64,000 nucleotides of DNA from Tetradesmus obliquus. Lineage: Eukaryota > Chlorophyta > Chlorophyceae > Sphaeropleales > Scenedesmaceae. The position numbers and the translations under genes were made by a program. Below the pieces are notes generated by a model, which ran no database searches, had not been told where the DNA came from, and was given only the letters and a program-made list of their open reading frames with translations. This document shows positions 22,510 to 32,949 of the stretch, in pieces; within the stretch, counting starts at the first letter, position 1; the number at the start of each line of letters is the position of its first letter. The stretch spans positions 1,240,001 to 1,304,000 of the forward strand of contig CP126197.1 in NCBI GenBank assembly GCA_030272155.1, read 5' to 3'.

Positions 22510-25500
22510 TTGCTGCTCAATGTGGCAGACTGACAGAACAGCCAAGTCCTTTGTTGGGTAAGTATTCACCACAGTGAACCCCAGCTTGCTGCTTCCAGCG
22601 GCGGCACTGCGGGGTTGCACAAGCTGCCCTGTGTAGCCAACGGCACTGCCCAAGGGCAGGTTGTGCAATGCTGTCAGTGCAACACGGGGGCCCACAAGAG
22701 CCGCTACGCCTACAGAGGACTTGGCTGTGAGGCCATGGCTCCTGGAAGTTTGATCCAGGGATCCCCCATCACTGCCACTGCCGCCACCACTGTCAGTCTG
22801 ACTACCGCTAGCACCGCCCTGAGGCTGGGGATGCTGCTGATCCAGCTTCTGCTCAGCTTCTGGGTCGCCAAGGATCAGCCAGACCGCTGGCTCGGCAACT
22901 TTCAGAGGATTTGTGTGCCTCGGCCTTTTCGCTACATGCTCTGTGCAAGCAAGGGGGGGGGGGGGGGGGGTTGCAAAATATGAGGCAAGAAACTGGGTGA
23001 GCGACGTGGAAGCATGAACAAGTATAAAGTACAACATGTGAGCAGGAAGTCAGCAGTTCATGGGCGACCAACTGACACATGTTTCCAGTCGGCTGATATT
23101 GAAAGCAAGAGCAAGCTGCTACTGGATTAGGGGCCTGTAACAAGCATGGCCTGCAAACGTTCAATGTTGTGTTGTTGCACATAAACGCTTGCTCATACAA
23201 CTCACCAAACACGCAGCTTGGATGCCAGCTGGTCACTAAGCTGCATCCTGTCATGGGGCTGATCAGTCCCTGGCTCACCTGGTGGTTAACACACACGCAT
23301 ACAGGGTGATTTTTGTCGGAACATGCAAGGGCACGCAGGTTCCGTGTAGAAGCACAGCACACAGCAACAGCATGAGAGTGAATGCCTCAAGGCATTTTGA
23401 CTCCTAAGGCCACAGTCTGATGCACATCCATCATTGCCGCCACAAGGCAGGGTTTTTGTTATGTATGAACAACACGTGCTTGCCCTGCCGCACTGCCACC
23501 TAAGAACACTGCTGACCCAAAAGCAAATCAGTGCAAGCAAACTGTGCCACATGTGTAGGTCATGCATGCAACATCATTCTGCTGCCATCTCTACAATTCT
23601 CACTACCACCAGCCCCAGAAACTCCAGCAATGTGCTGCGAGCTTGCACCCACCTAGCTGTGTCTCCAAGGCAGTAACCCTGGCTTTCAGCTCCTCCACTT
23701 GGTCGCCTGAAAACGGACCCACCACAGCAAGCTTAACTGAAACAGGGAAGAATGTAGGGGGGAAAGGGCAGTTGAATAGACTTCGAGCAACGAGCAGCTG
23801 TGCTGCATGCTTGTGTTACTGCTGCAGATTTTACATTGCTGCAACAAAGCCGGCTGTTGCAAAGTCTTCACTTGGTTGTGCAAAGCCTTACATGCCTTGC
23901 TAATGCTGCTTGCTAGCAGACATACATAATACTGGCTGCCAACATTTGGTGCGCCTGAGAATCAGGACTGCAGTTGCATGGGGTTGCACGGCTGCTTCAC
24001 ACACAGTGGCAAGCAATGCTGGTTTGGCAGCCTTGCCACAAGCACCATCGCAAGCACATGCATGACTCACCTGCTGCTGCTGCTGCTGCAGGGACAAGAG
24101 GAGAAGCCAGATGGGAAGCCGTGAAGAGCACATGCAAGAAGGACACGCGGGCAGGGCCATGTTCAGCAAAAGGTCAAACAAAGAAGCTTGCAGCATGAAA
24201 GCCCAGTGGCATGCAGCACACAGGAGCATGCAGGATGGTGCTGCAGGGGCTGCCTGGTATTGTGGAAGTGTTCAAAGTATGCCCCATGACACTGCTCTGG
24301 CAGGTGGCTGCCAGCACGCCCTAGCAGAGCACTGCTTGGTGGGCATGCGCAGCATGTGATAACCCAGCTTGTGCAGTCAATAGATTCATAGACTTCTCCA
24401 TGCTGCTGTGACAGCTCAAGCTGCAAAAACCCTTTCCATGCGACCAGCATGTACTCGTGCAGAAGAGTTGGCAGCAACTGCTGGCATGCGCCACAGGCGG
24501 CCGCTGCATGCTGACATACCACCAATGCTCAACTCCAACGCTCACCTGGTGCTGTTGTGGTGAAGCAGGGCCGCCAAGGAATGGCAGTTGATGGCGCATG
24601 CACAGGAGCAAGGCAGGGCAGAGCAGGGCAGCACAGGTCAACATCAGTGGCGTATGCAATCAGCATTATGCATGCAGCATTCAGGAGTGCAGGATGGTAA
24701 TGTGGCACTCTTGTGTTGTCTTTTGACAGCGCAGAGTGCACACAAAGATTGACCTGTGCAGAGTGTGTGGCACTGGTGCATGCTATGATTGGGAGTGCAG
24801 AGTGTTGTGGTTTTATGTTGCTGCAACATAGCTGGCTGCAGCAAAAGCCTTCACATGGATCTGAAATGCAGTCGCCTCGCTGATTCTAATCGGTTACAGA
24901 TAGCATGAGGGTAGCTACCATGCGCCAGGTGGTGCTGCATGTAGTGCTCTTAATAAACAGGACTGCTGGGGCATGGGCTTTAGCAGCTGCTTTACAAGCA
25001 GCTGCTAGCAACGCTGGTTTGGCAGCCTTGCAAGTACATGCATGACTCACCTCCTCCTCCTCCTGCTGCTGCTGCTGCGGGACGAGAGAAAAAGCCAGGT
25101 GGCAGCCATGAACAGCACATGCAAGGACACGTGGGCAGGAGATCAGCAAATGGTCAAACAAAGAAGCTTGCAGCATGACAACACAGTGGCTAGCAGCGCA
25201 CAGGAGCATGCAGGAGGGTGTTGCAGAGGTGGACAACAACACAAGATGTGCAATGTCGGTCAAGAAAGGGTGGGGTGGGAAAGCAAAGCGTGGAGGGGGC
25301 ATACATTCCACACCGCAGCATGCATCATCAACATGGACACAAGCAGGCATCGTGTGCATTGAAGGGGTTGCATGCATGCAGCAAAGCACTTGCTACAGCA
25401 CCATAGGAAAAACATAGCAACACCGGGTTGTCCACCAGGGGCCATGCAGGGTGCTGCTGCACACCCTTGAGTGAGCACCAAAGTTGAGCAACCGTGGCTG

Positions 25501-26303
25501 GCATGTTGCATGTGGTGATGCATGCAGCACTTGTCATGGCTAAGACTGCTTCTGCTTGGTTTCACAGCTGCTTCAAATGCAGCAGCAATCCTCTTGCACT
25601 GGCAAGCATGCCTGTTGTGAGCAAGGTGTGAAACCCCAGGATTGCTTGCATCTCCAAGATCCAACCATCTGCTGAGCTGTTGCCAAATTCTATGGTTCTG
25701 GTGGCAAACAATAGACATTTCCACCCACGCTGCACGCAGCGCATAATGACAGCCTGATGGACACCCTGATCGAGTCAGCGCATCTGCAGCTAGTTTCAGT
25801 GGCGCCTTTGAAGGCTTGTCATTCTAATGCTACAGCTTCCCAGTCATCCGGCTGATTTTGAACAGTGGAAACGCCTTGTCGGTCAGTGTGCATTGGCTTC
25901 AAGAGCGCCCAGCATAATCAGCAAGGCTCCGTGTCACTGTGTACCGACATGCAGAGCTGCCAGCAACAACACTGCCTGCACCAACCAAACTGGGGTTCCT
26001 GCTGCTGTACAGAGGGTCTCCCTGAGATTCTCATGACTCACCAGACTGGCTGCTCAGCCTGTTCTCCTTGGCTTGCAACTCTCTGATGACCCCCAGCAAC
26101 TCGACATTCTCCTGCTGCAGCTGCTGCCACTCCTCACGGTTGTTGGACGCTTTCGCATCGTGAATGCCAGCTCTGACCTGCTCTAACCGAGCCTCATGGC
26201 GTTCCAGCTTAGCTTGAATGCTTTCCAGCTCCTGCTGCATGGCGGACACCCCTGCCAACTCGGCTCCTGCTGTATGGCCGAAGCACGGCGTTTCAACATC
26301 CAT
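22066..26303 (-). CDS. Coiled-coil plus trypsin-like protease, copy 2
   Basis: Exons 26303-26042, 23736-23653, 23247-23206 and 22940-22066. The His-Asp-Ser triad and poly-Gln insert are unchanged. The coiled coil differs from copy 1 in one tight block: copy 2 reads QQLQQENVELLG where copy 1 reads QQQQALELELLG. A Pro to Thr change lies near the start. The intron carries the same repeats and candidate micro-exons as copy 1. Confidence 0.78.
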
Positions 26304-26639
26304 GAATGGATGTTGGAACGTGTTAATGTGTTGACACTCCGTGGAATCAAGGAGCAATGGTAGAAGCCTCGTCGCACCTCCTGAACTCCTTGGACTGAAG
26401 CTGCGGATGCGCAAGCACAGCACTGAGTGTCTCCCAATCACTTTTTATACAAGAACTCCGCGGAGGCGTGAATACATGCAATCTAATGATGGACTGCTGC
26501 TGTCGATATGTGCTAGCAACGAGGCAACGCTTGATGGATAGCTGCTGTCGATGTGCTAGCAACGAGGCGACGCTTAGCAGAGAGCGATTCAACCACGCAG
26601 TACACACCAGCTGCCAAGTCTGTTGTTCGGTGTCGTCAT

Positions 26640-28287
26640 TAGGGCTGTTGCCCGGCACTCATTCCCTGGCAATTTCAAGCTGCAAGAAGCCACTGTAACA
26701 ACAGCTTGCAGGACTCTCACCGTGTTCTGCAGTAGCACATGCCTTGGTGGTGGGTTAGGCAGCTGCCCAAACAGAGCTGTGTTGGCTGCGTTGATGTCTT
26801 GCAGCAGCTGTGATCTGTGTGCCTGCGCCTCACTACGGCGCCATGCACAGCCAGGCAAGGTCTGGGCCGTGCTGGAATGCTGGCAGGGCGTAATGGTGCA
26901 GCAGCGGGCCAGTGACGCGGCGCAGCATGTGGGCCAGTGAACCCTCCTGGTGCCGGCAACAAAGAAGAAAAGTATGAGTGCATGAAGCTGGCATATATGG
27001 ATGGCCCCAGCCCACAGAGTTCAACACCATCTCCCTGCTCTGTACCGTAAACCTGGCATGGCCAAAAATGCTGATATGCTATTACTAGCATAGTTGCTCA
27101 GGGCCTGCAGCACCAACGAGGCACCCGCACCTGCTGCACCAGGCCAATCAAGTGCTCCCATATTGCGGCTGTATTGCGGCTGTAGAAGGGTTGGCTGCAT
27201 ACTGCACCATCAATGCACCATCTTCATCACGGTACTGCATGCCATGCTTCATACTGATGGCCACACTTGAGCTCTCAGCTGTAAGACACAGCCGGCGCCC
27301 AATAAGCAATGCTACTCGGAACTCATGCACCAGCTGGAGCAGCAGCAGCAGCAGGAGGAGGGCAGCAGCAGCAGCAGCAACAACGCAGCACAGCAACCAT
27401 CAGGCGTGAACCAAACACAAACTTTGTTATTCACGGTGAATGGCGCCCTTAACAGACACGCACTGCCTGCATGTATTCCACACCCTCAAAGCAGGCATCC
27501 CACCCCTTGAATTCACAGGGAGGAGCGACAGCATCCCCATGACTGATCCTGCTGCCATATCCACGCCCTGCCAAGCCCTACAACGGCTGCATTTGTATCA
27601 GACACCATGCATACTGCACAGCTAATACACACGCTGGACTGCTTGCTGTCCCTTTGAAGTCAAAGCACCGCACCTGCTGTTGCATGGTACTTTCTTCCAG
27701 CTCCAGGCTCATGCCAGCTGCAAATGACTGAGTGATCATCTGCTCCCAGTTAGCTGTGTCTCCCAACCACAGCAGCTGCCACAGGTCCACGTCAGCCTTC
27801 GCAGCACGCTCTTGCAACCGCTTGAGGCCCTTGAGTGCGCCTTCATCCAGAATTGCTGGCTGAGTTGCTGACACTGCTGCACTTACTACCCCTTGTGTAG
27901 CTGGTGAAATGACAGCTGCAATGCACTTCCCAAGCAGTGACCCTATGGGCTGCAGTGCCAGAGCAACGCGCGATGCTGCTGCAGACACATCAAGGCGGCT
28001 AAGCGCGTCTGCTGTTAATCCTGACCAAACTGCAGCATATGCAAGGAAGTGAAGAGGTGGCATCAGTACACAGGGTTGTCAGCCAGCTGTGGATACAAGC
28101 ATGGGAGTGGTGTGCTGTGCTATGTTGTTGTCTGATGTGATCCTGCCACGCTGCAGGCGCAGCTTGTCTTTCTACTGAAACATACAACGTCATAACACAC
28201 TTCAGGCTATGCTCAACGCATCACAGACACTGTGCCCTCACCCTGCACGCCTGGTAGTGTTGCTGCTTTACGCAGCAGTGCCGCCAT
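26640..28287 (-). pseudogene. A/F-family paralogue B, decayed and truncated
   Basis: Begins with a short exon 28287-28242 (MAALLRKAATLPGVQ, phase 1), then 28020-27674 (phase 0 end), which has the family signature GLKRLQERAAKADVDLWQLL and WEQMITQSFAAGMSLEL. Next is an exon from 27333 with EFRVALLIGRRLCL. Further down (about 26960-26700) lies a gene F-like stretch, EGSLAHMLRRVTGPLL then RSQLLQDINAANTALFG, interrupted by a 1-nt frameshift near 26840 and a stop. The exon matching VDLAFP is missing. It is cut off at 26640 by the end of repeat copy 2. It shows A-type and F-type exons joined in one unit. Function unknown. Confidence 0.6.
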
Positions 28288-29503
28288 GTGCAAGCAGCAG
28301 CTAGGAACGCTGGCTGCGGCTGCACGGCTGAGCAACGAGCTGAGATTTAGAGCTTGGTATATTTGCAGAGGAGTGCATCAGCCCAGCAGCTAGGCCTAAT
28401 GTGAACTTGAGAGAGTACTGGCAATGCTGGGTAGCAGTGATTGAAGGTCTGCTAAAAAGCTCTCAAGTGTATTCATTGCACATTCAGAACCTTGCTTGCA
28501 CATCTGACTCGTTGGCAAACGTGATCGAACAGAACACCAACAGTCTGCCGAGCCTGGGCTTCCTGCTGCTGCTGCCGGTCGATGTCAGTCGATCGATACT
28601 CCCATAACGTTAATGTAGCATCAAAACTGACATTGAACGCTATGATGTTACCAAGGGCCGCGTCACGTACCCTTGGAACGCATTGTACCCTCAAGCCCGA
28701 AGCATGTAAAGGCCATTACATGTGACAGGTCGCATGGCGGCACCAGGCGAGGCTCTTTCATTGATAACGTTATTGCTTCTGCTGACATTGCTGTGCCCTA
28801 TGACATGCAGAAGCCTGGAGTCACCAGCCCGCCCTGACCAGCTTGGCCAAGAAGCTGCACTTCACTGCTGTGAACCATGTTACACAAACATGGAAGCAAA
28901 GATCAGCAATAACCATAACGCCGAACAAATGTCAAAGGTCCAACTGTTTGAACTGGAGCAAAGCCAACGATACAGAGCAAAGAAAGAACCTGACCATAAG
29001 CATGGGCTGATATGCTCTCCCACATGGCCATAGGGCAATCGTGGGCAAGGTGGAATCCAGGCCTGTCACGGCAGACCTGGCTACACAAACTCCCTCCCTT
29101 AAATTACGCAGGTTACCTTGAGCACCAGGAGCACTGCATAGTGCTACTGGTTTGGAATCCGCGTAGCCACACTCACTCAGCAGCCAGCACTGCATTCATG
29201 CAATGAGGAATGCACAGTAATAACACGCAACCAAACCTATTGTTTAGATTTTTAATGCATCATGCGGCACAAAAAGTGATTGCCAGTGGCCACTTTGGGC
29301 ACTAGCCCAGCGAGCTGACTCTACCGTTCATGAGGGTACAAACAACACTTCTTGCTGATAAAATACCTTTACAAGGACCAGCTGCTATTATCCAGCTATC
29401 ACATTGCTGTAGGTAAGGTAAAGACCACTCTTAATATAACAATGAATTATCCTATGCATATCTATGTTCCCATCACACAGCTTACGCATGACAAACTACG
29501 ACA
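28288..29503. other. Intergenic, no supported gene
   Basis: A short forward frame at 28734-29033 starts with a hydrophobic, signal-peptide-like leader but has no recognisable domain or splice context. A TTACA (TGTAA on the reverse strand) at about 29368 may be the poly(A) signal of the nuclease gene. Nothing else is recognised. Confidence 0.4.
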
Positions 29504-32288
29504 TCAAGAGTACATGCTGGCAGCAGCCACCTTGAACTCTGTCGTGCTGAACACTGGCAGCCTTGATACTTGCTGCAACAGTACACGGGCGTACACATCC
29601 TGCATCTCCTCTGCCGGCAGCATGTCAGCCAGGTCCAGCAGGTCAGGGTTCACAGCAGCCCCTGCAGCAGCTTGCACACTGCGGGCCAAGTCAGGCACCT
29701 TGCGGTCTGCCAGCTCAACAGGCAGTGCGAGCTGGGGGGCTAGTTGCTGCTGCACTGGCAGCTCTTTGCCGGCTGCCGCAGTCGCAGCTTGGTCCACACA
29801 ACCCTTAATGACCACCACTGCTGCAGCTCGGCTGGGACACCGCATGTGCTTCACAGTGGCACCATTCATCCAAAACAGCTGCCAATCCTCCATCAGGTCT
29901 GTGAGCACCACCACCGGCTTCCACTGCGTGCTCAGAATGCTCGCCACCACTAGCTCACATACTGCCTGGTACACTGAGGCCTCGTTCACCACCTTCTTAA
30001 ACTCAAACAGCACACAGAGCCCACCACGCACAATGTGTGTCAGGTAATTGACCCGGGTGATAATTGCTGCATCTGTGTTGCCAGTGATGTTGCTGTAGTA
30101 AAGGAGGTCCTCATAGCCTGCGAGATCCAACAGGTGCTTGTCTCTGTCACCCGCCTGGTGCCACAGCAGCGGGTAGTCCGTCCGGCCAGGCAGCCTGATG
30201 AGCTGTTGTAGGTACGGGATGTACCTGTGAAGCACACCAAAGCATATGGCAGCAACAGTGTGGCAGAACAACAATCCCACAATGCAACAACACTACTGCG
30301 GCTGTGCAATGATAACAAGAATACCATTCATGCCATAGCATTATTGCCATTGCGCTGTGTGTCGAGCAATGCACCTGTGCTTATCAACACCCCATCTTAT
30401 AGGTGTTGACCATACCTGTCGGCCTGGGCAGGCTCTTGTTGGTCTGGGTGCCAGTGGAAGCCGCCCAGCTTTGCTGCCGCTGTGTCATCCTCAACGTTCT
30501 CCAGCAGGCTGGGCAAGCACACCTCCATTTTCAGGCCAGATCGTGATGACATGTGGCCCCAAGCCCGTGCAGTAAAATTTGAGATTGACACCTTGTCACT
30601 CCTAGCCTTCTTCAATGCACGTAGCAGGGCTTCCTCCAGCCTGGCATCTGTCATCTCGACTGCCAGGTGTGCAACAGGAAAAGGAGGGCAGAGGCCCGCA
30701 TTAGGCATGGCAGAAAATCATCAGCAGGGTAGCAGTGAGGATCATAATGCACTTCAGATGGTGTGCTCAGATGGTGTGCTCAGACCAGGGTGAAGCTCTG
30801 CAGCTGCCTCCACCGCAAAGCAGTGCCACCGCTTCCTATGCCATGCGCTACAGCAGCTCTGGGCCAACCGCCTGGCTTCTGGAAACCGATGCATTGGGCG
30901 GACTCCTTTGCTGATGCTGATCATTAGCATACATGATACTGGTAGCTAGCATGCTGCAGATGGGGGTGCAGGCGGTGCTGGTGACAATCAGGCATGCTAC
31001 TGCGTGAGGTTTCACGGCTGCCTTACACGCCATATGACACTGCTCAAAAAGCATGCTGTAACTAACCCCTAGCAAAGGGCTGCTTGGTGGCCACGCGCAG
31101 CATGTAATCACCCAGCTTGCATAATCAATGTGTTCCTAGACTACTTCGTGTGTGTTGCTGTGGCATTTCATACTACAGCAACCCTTCCCATGGGACCAGC
31201 ACATAGTCTTGCAGAAGAGTTGGCAGCAACTGCTGGCATGCGCCACAGGCGGCCGCTGCATGCTGACATACCACCAATGCTCAACTCCAACGCTCACCTG
31301 GTGCTGTTGTGGTGAAGCAGGGCCGCCAAGGAATGGCAGTTGATGGCGCATGCACAGGAGCAAGGCAGGCCAGAGCAGGGCAGCACAGGTCAACATCAGT
31401 GTTGCATGCAATGAGCATTATTGTATGCACACAAAAATCAGGAGGAGCAGGATGGTAATGTGGCACTCTTGTGTTGTCTTTTGGCAGCGCAGAGTGCACA
31501 CACATATCAGCATGTGTGCTGTGTGTGTGGCACTCTTGCATGCAACAAGTGGAGTGCAGAGTGTTGCAGCAACTTGCTGCAACAAAGCTGGCTGCAGCAA
31601 AATCCTTCACATGGATCTGAACCTCAGATGCCTCGCTGATTCTAATCAGTTGCAAACAAGCATGATGGTGGCTACCATGCGCCAGGTGGTGCTGCATGCG
31701 GGACCCTTGATAAGCAGGACTGCTGGGGCATGGGCTTTAGCGGCTGCTCCACACACAGTGGCAGGCCATGCATGTATGGCCGCCCTGCAAGCACACGCAT
31801 GACTAACCTGCTGCTGTTGTGGGGACGAGAGAAGAAGGAGGGTGGGAGCCATGGAGAGTACATGCAAGAAGGACACACGGGCAAGGCACTCAGCAAAAGG
31901 TCAAACAAAGAAGCTTGCAACATGAAAGCACAGTGGCATGTTGTGGGTGCATGCAGTAGCACTGCTGGTAGCTGGGAAATGCTGCTCTCCATGGTTGCTG
32001 CAAGCTTGCTTGAATAGCAGCTGATGTGGGTTACCAGGAATGTTGCGACCCAGCCGCACCTGCCTGCTGCTGCTGCTGCTGCTGCATGAGCAGCACCTTC
32101 TCCTGCCGCAGCGATGCCATCTCCTGCCGCAGCGATGCCAGCTCCTGCCGCAGTGCTGTCAGCTGCTGCTGCAGCAGCAGCAGCAACACCCGGTCTCCAG
32201 AAGCAGCCTGCAGCTGCTGCTTCACAAGCTCGACCTCGGTCTCCTTGGCGACAATCTTCAGCTCTACTGTCTCTGGTGTTGTAGACAT
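29504..32288 (-). CDS. Coiled-coil plus PD-(D/E)XK-like nuclease, Crinkler-type
   Basis: Three exons join in frame: 32288-32060, 30659-30416 and 30224-29504 (phases 1 and 2), giving 397 residues. Residues about 5-75 are a coiled coil with repeated LRQELASLRQEMASLRQE, ending in poly-Gln. The C-terminal domain has Asp in ITGNTDAAIITR, then LCVLFEFKK (the E-x-K of a PD-(D/E)XK fold), YQAVCELVVASIL and KPVVVLTDLMEDWQLFWM. This order resembles the restriction-endonuclease-like domain of Crinkler-type effectors in fungi, oomycetes and algae. It probably cuts nucleic acid if active. The first intron is related to intron 1 of the protease gene. A likely TGTAA signal lies about 135 nt past the stop. 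Family assignment is by memory of motifs and needs a profile search. Confidence 0.68.
30880..31960 (+). repeat. Intron repeat shared with the protease gene
   Basis: Inside intron 1 of the nuclease gene. About 31205-31375 is nearly identical to 8990-9150, and 31440-31930 resembles 9220-9720, in the same orientation relative to the host gene. Candidate micro-exons lie at 31298-31303 (CACCAG) and 31808-31813 (CAGCAG, donor GTTAGT). Confidence 0.8.
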
Positions 32289-32342
32289 GTTCTCCCTGCA
32301 GCATGTAGGGTGCATCTTGTTCAAAGCCAACAAGTGATTCAC

Positions 32343-32949
32343 GGCTCCTGCAATATGATAAGCTCAGCTTTCTCAGATGTAGTCAGACCTTGCGAGCGTC
32401 GCCTCGCAGGACAGTGCGCAGCTCTTCGGCCTCAATGCTTCTTCTTGGGCGCTTTCAACTATGCTTCCAAGCGCCTGCGAGCGTTTCGGACCGTTCCACG
32501 CAAGAATGCTCAATGTGCTTCTGTGCTGTGACAGTGCGTTTGCAGGTAGTGTCAATGTTTGTTTGTGTAATTGGTACAGACAGTGGCAAGAAAATGACAG
32601 GCTGTTAGCCGCTAGTGGATGGAGTTCGGGGTTTTTCGGACTCCAAGGCACTTGGCAAGAGTGTCTCGCCTGCCTGCAGTCGAAAACAAAATTATCTATC
32701 TATGCCCTTGCACATTGTTCGAAGTAACGCTGTAAACATCATTGGTTGCTGATCTCGGCAAGTGCAGTGTCATATTCCAAGCAGTCGTGTTCTGCCCATT
32801 TACATGATATACAGCGTTAGATAAGCATCCAAGGACTTCAAGCCATTCCTTCAATGGCGTTGAGCGCCCTCATTAGCCTTCAAGGCAACCAATTGAGAGC
32901 TGCCACAGCTGTGCAGCAGCGCTGCTTCAGCAGCATGTGCAGCAGCAGC
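32343..32949. other. Intergenic between divergent nuclease gene and gene C
   Basis: About 600 bp between the start of the nuclease gene (-) and gene C (+). It probably holds both promoters. I see no clear TATA box or coding stretch. Confidence 0.4.

Larger units (their letters stand above)
15464..26639 (+). repeat. Large direct repeat, copy 2
   Basis: Second copy of the block at 1-11162, same orientation. The offset is 15463 at the left, 15460 through most of the left part, 15475-15477 towards the right. It ends at 26639, where the sequence switches to a decayed A/F paralogue instead of the SET gene that follows copy 1. The copy may begin anywhere between 11163 and 15464. If it begins at 11163, this is a head-to-tail tandem duplication with a 15477-bp unit. 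An assembly duplication of two alleles is an alternative. Confidence 0.97.

Noticed and set aside
28734-29033. Short forward frame with a signal-peptide-like leader
   Set aside because: No homologous feature, no exon context and no second copy; plausible by chance in CTG-rich DNA.
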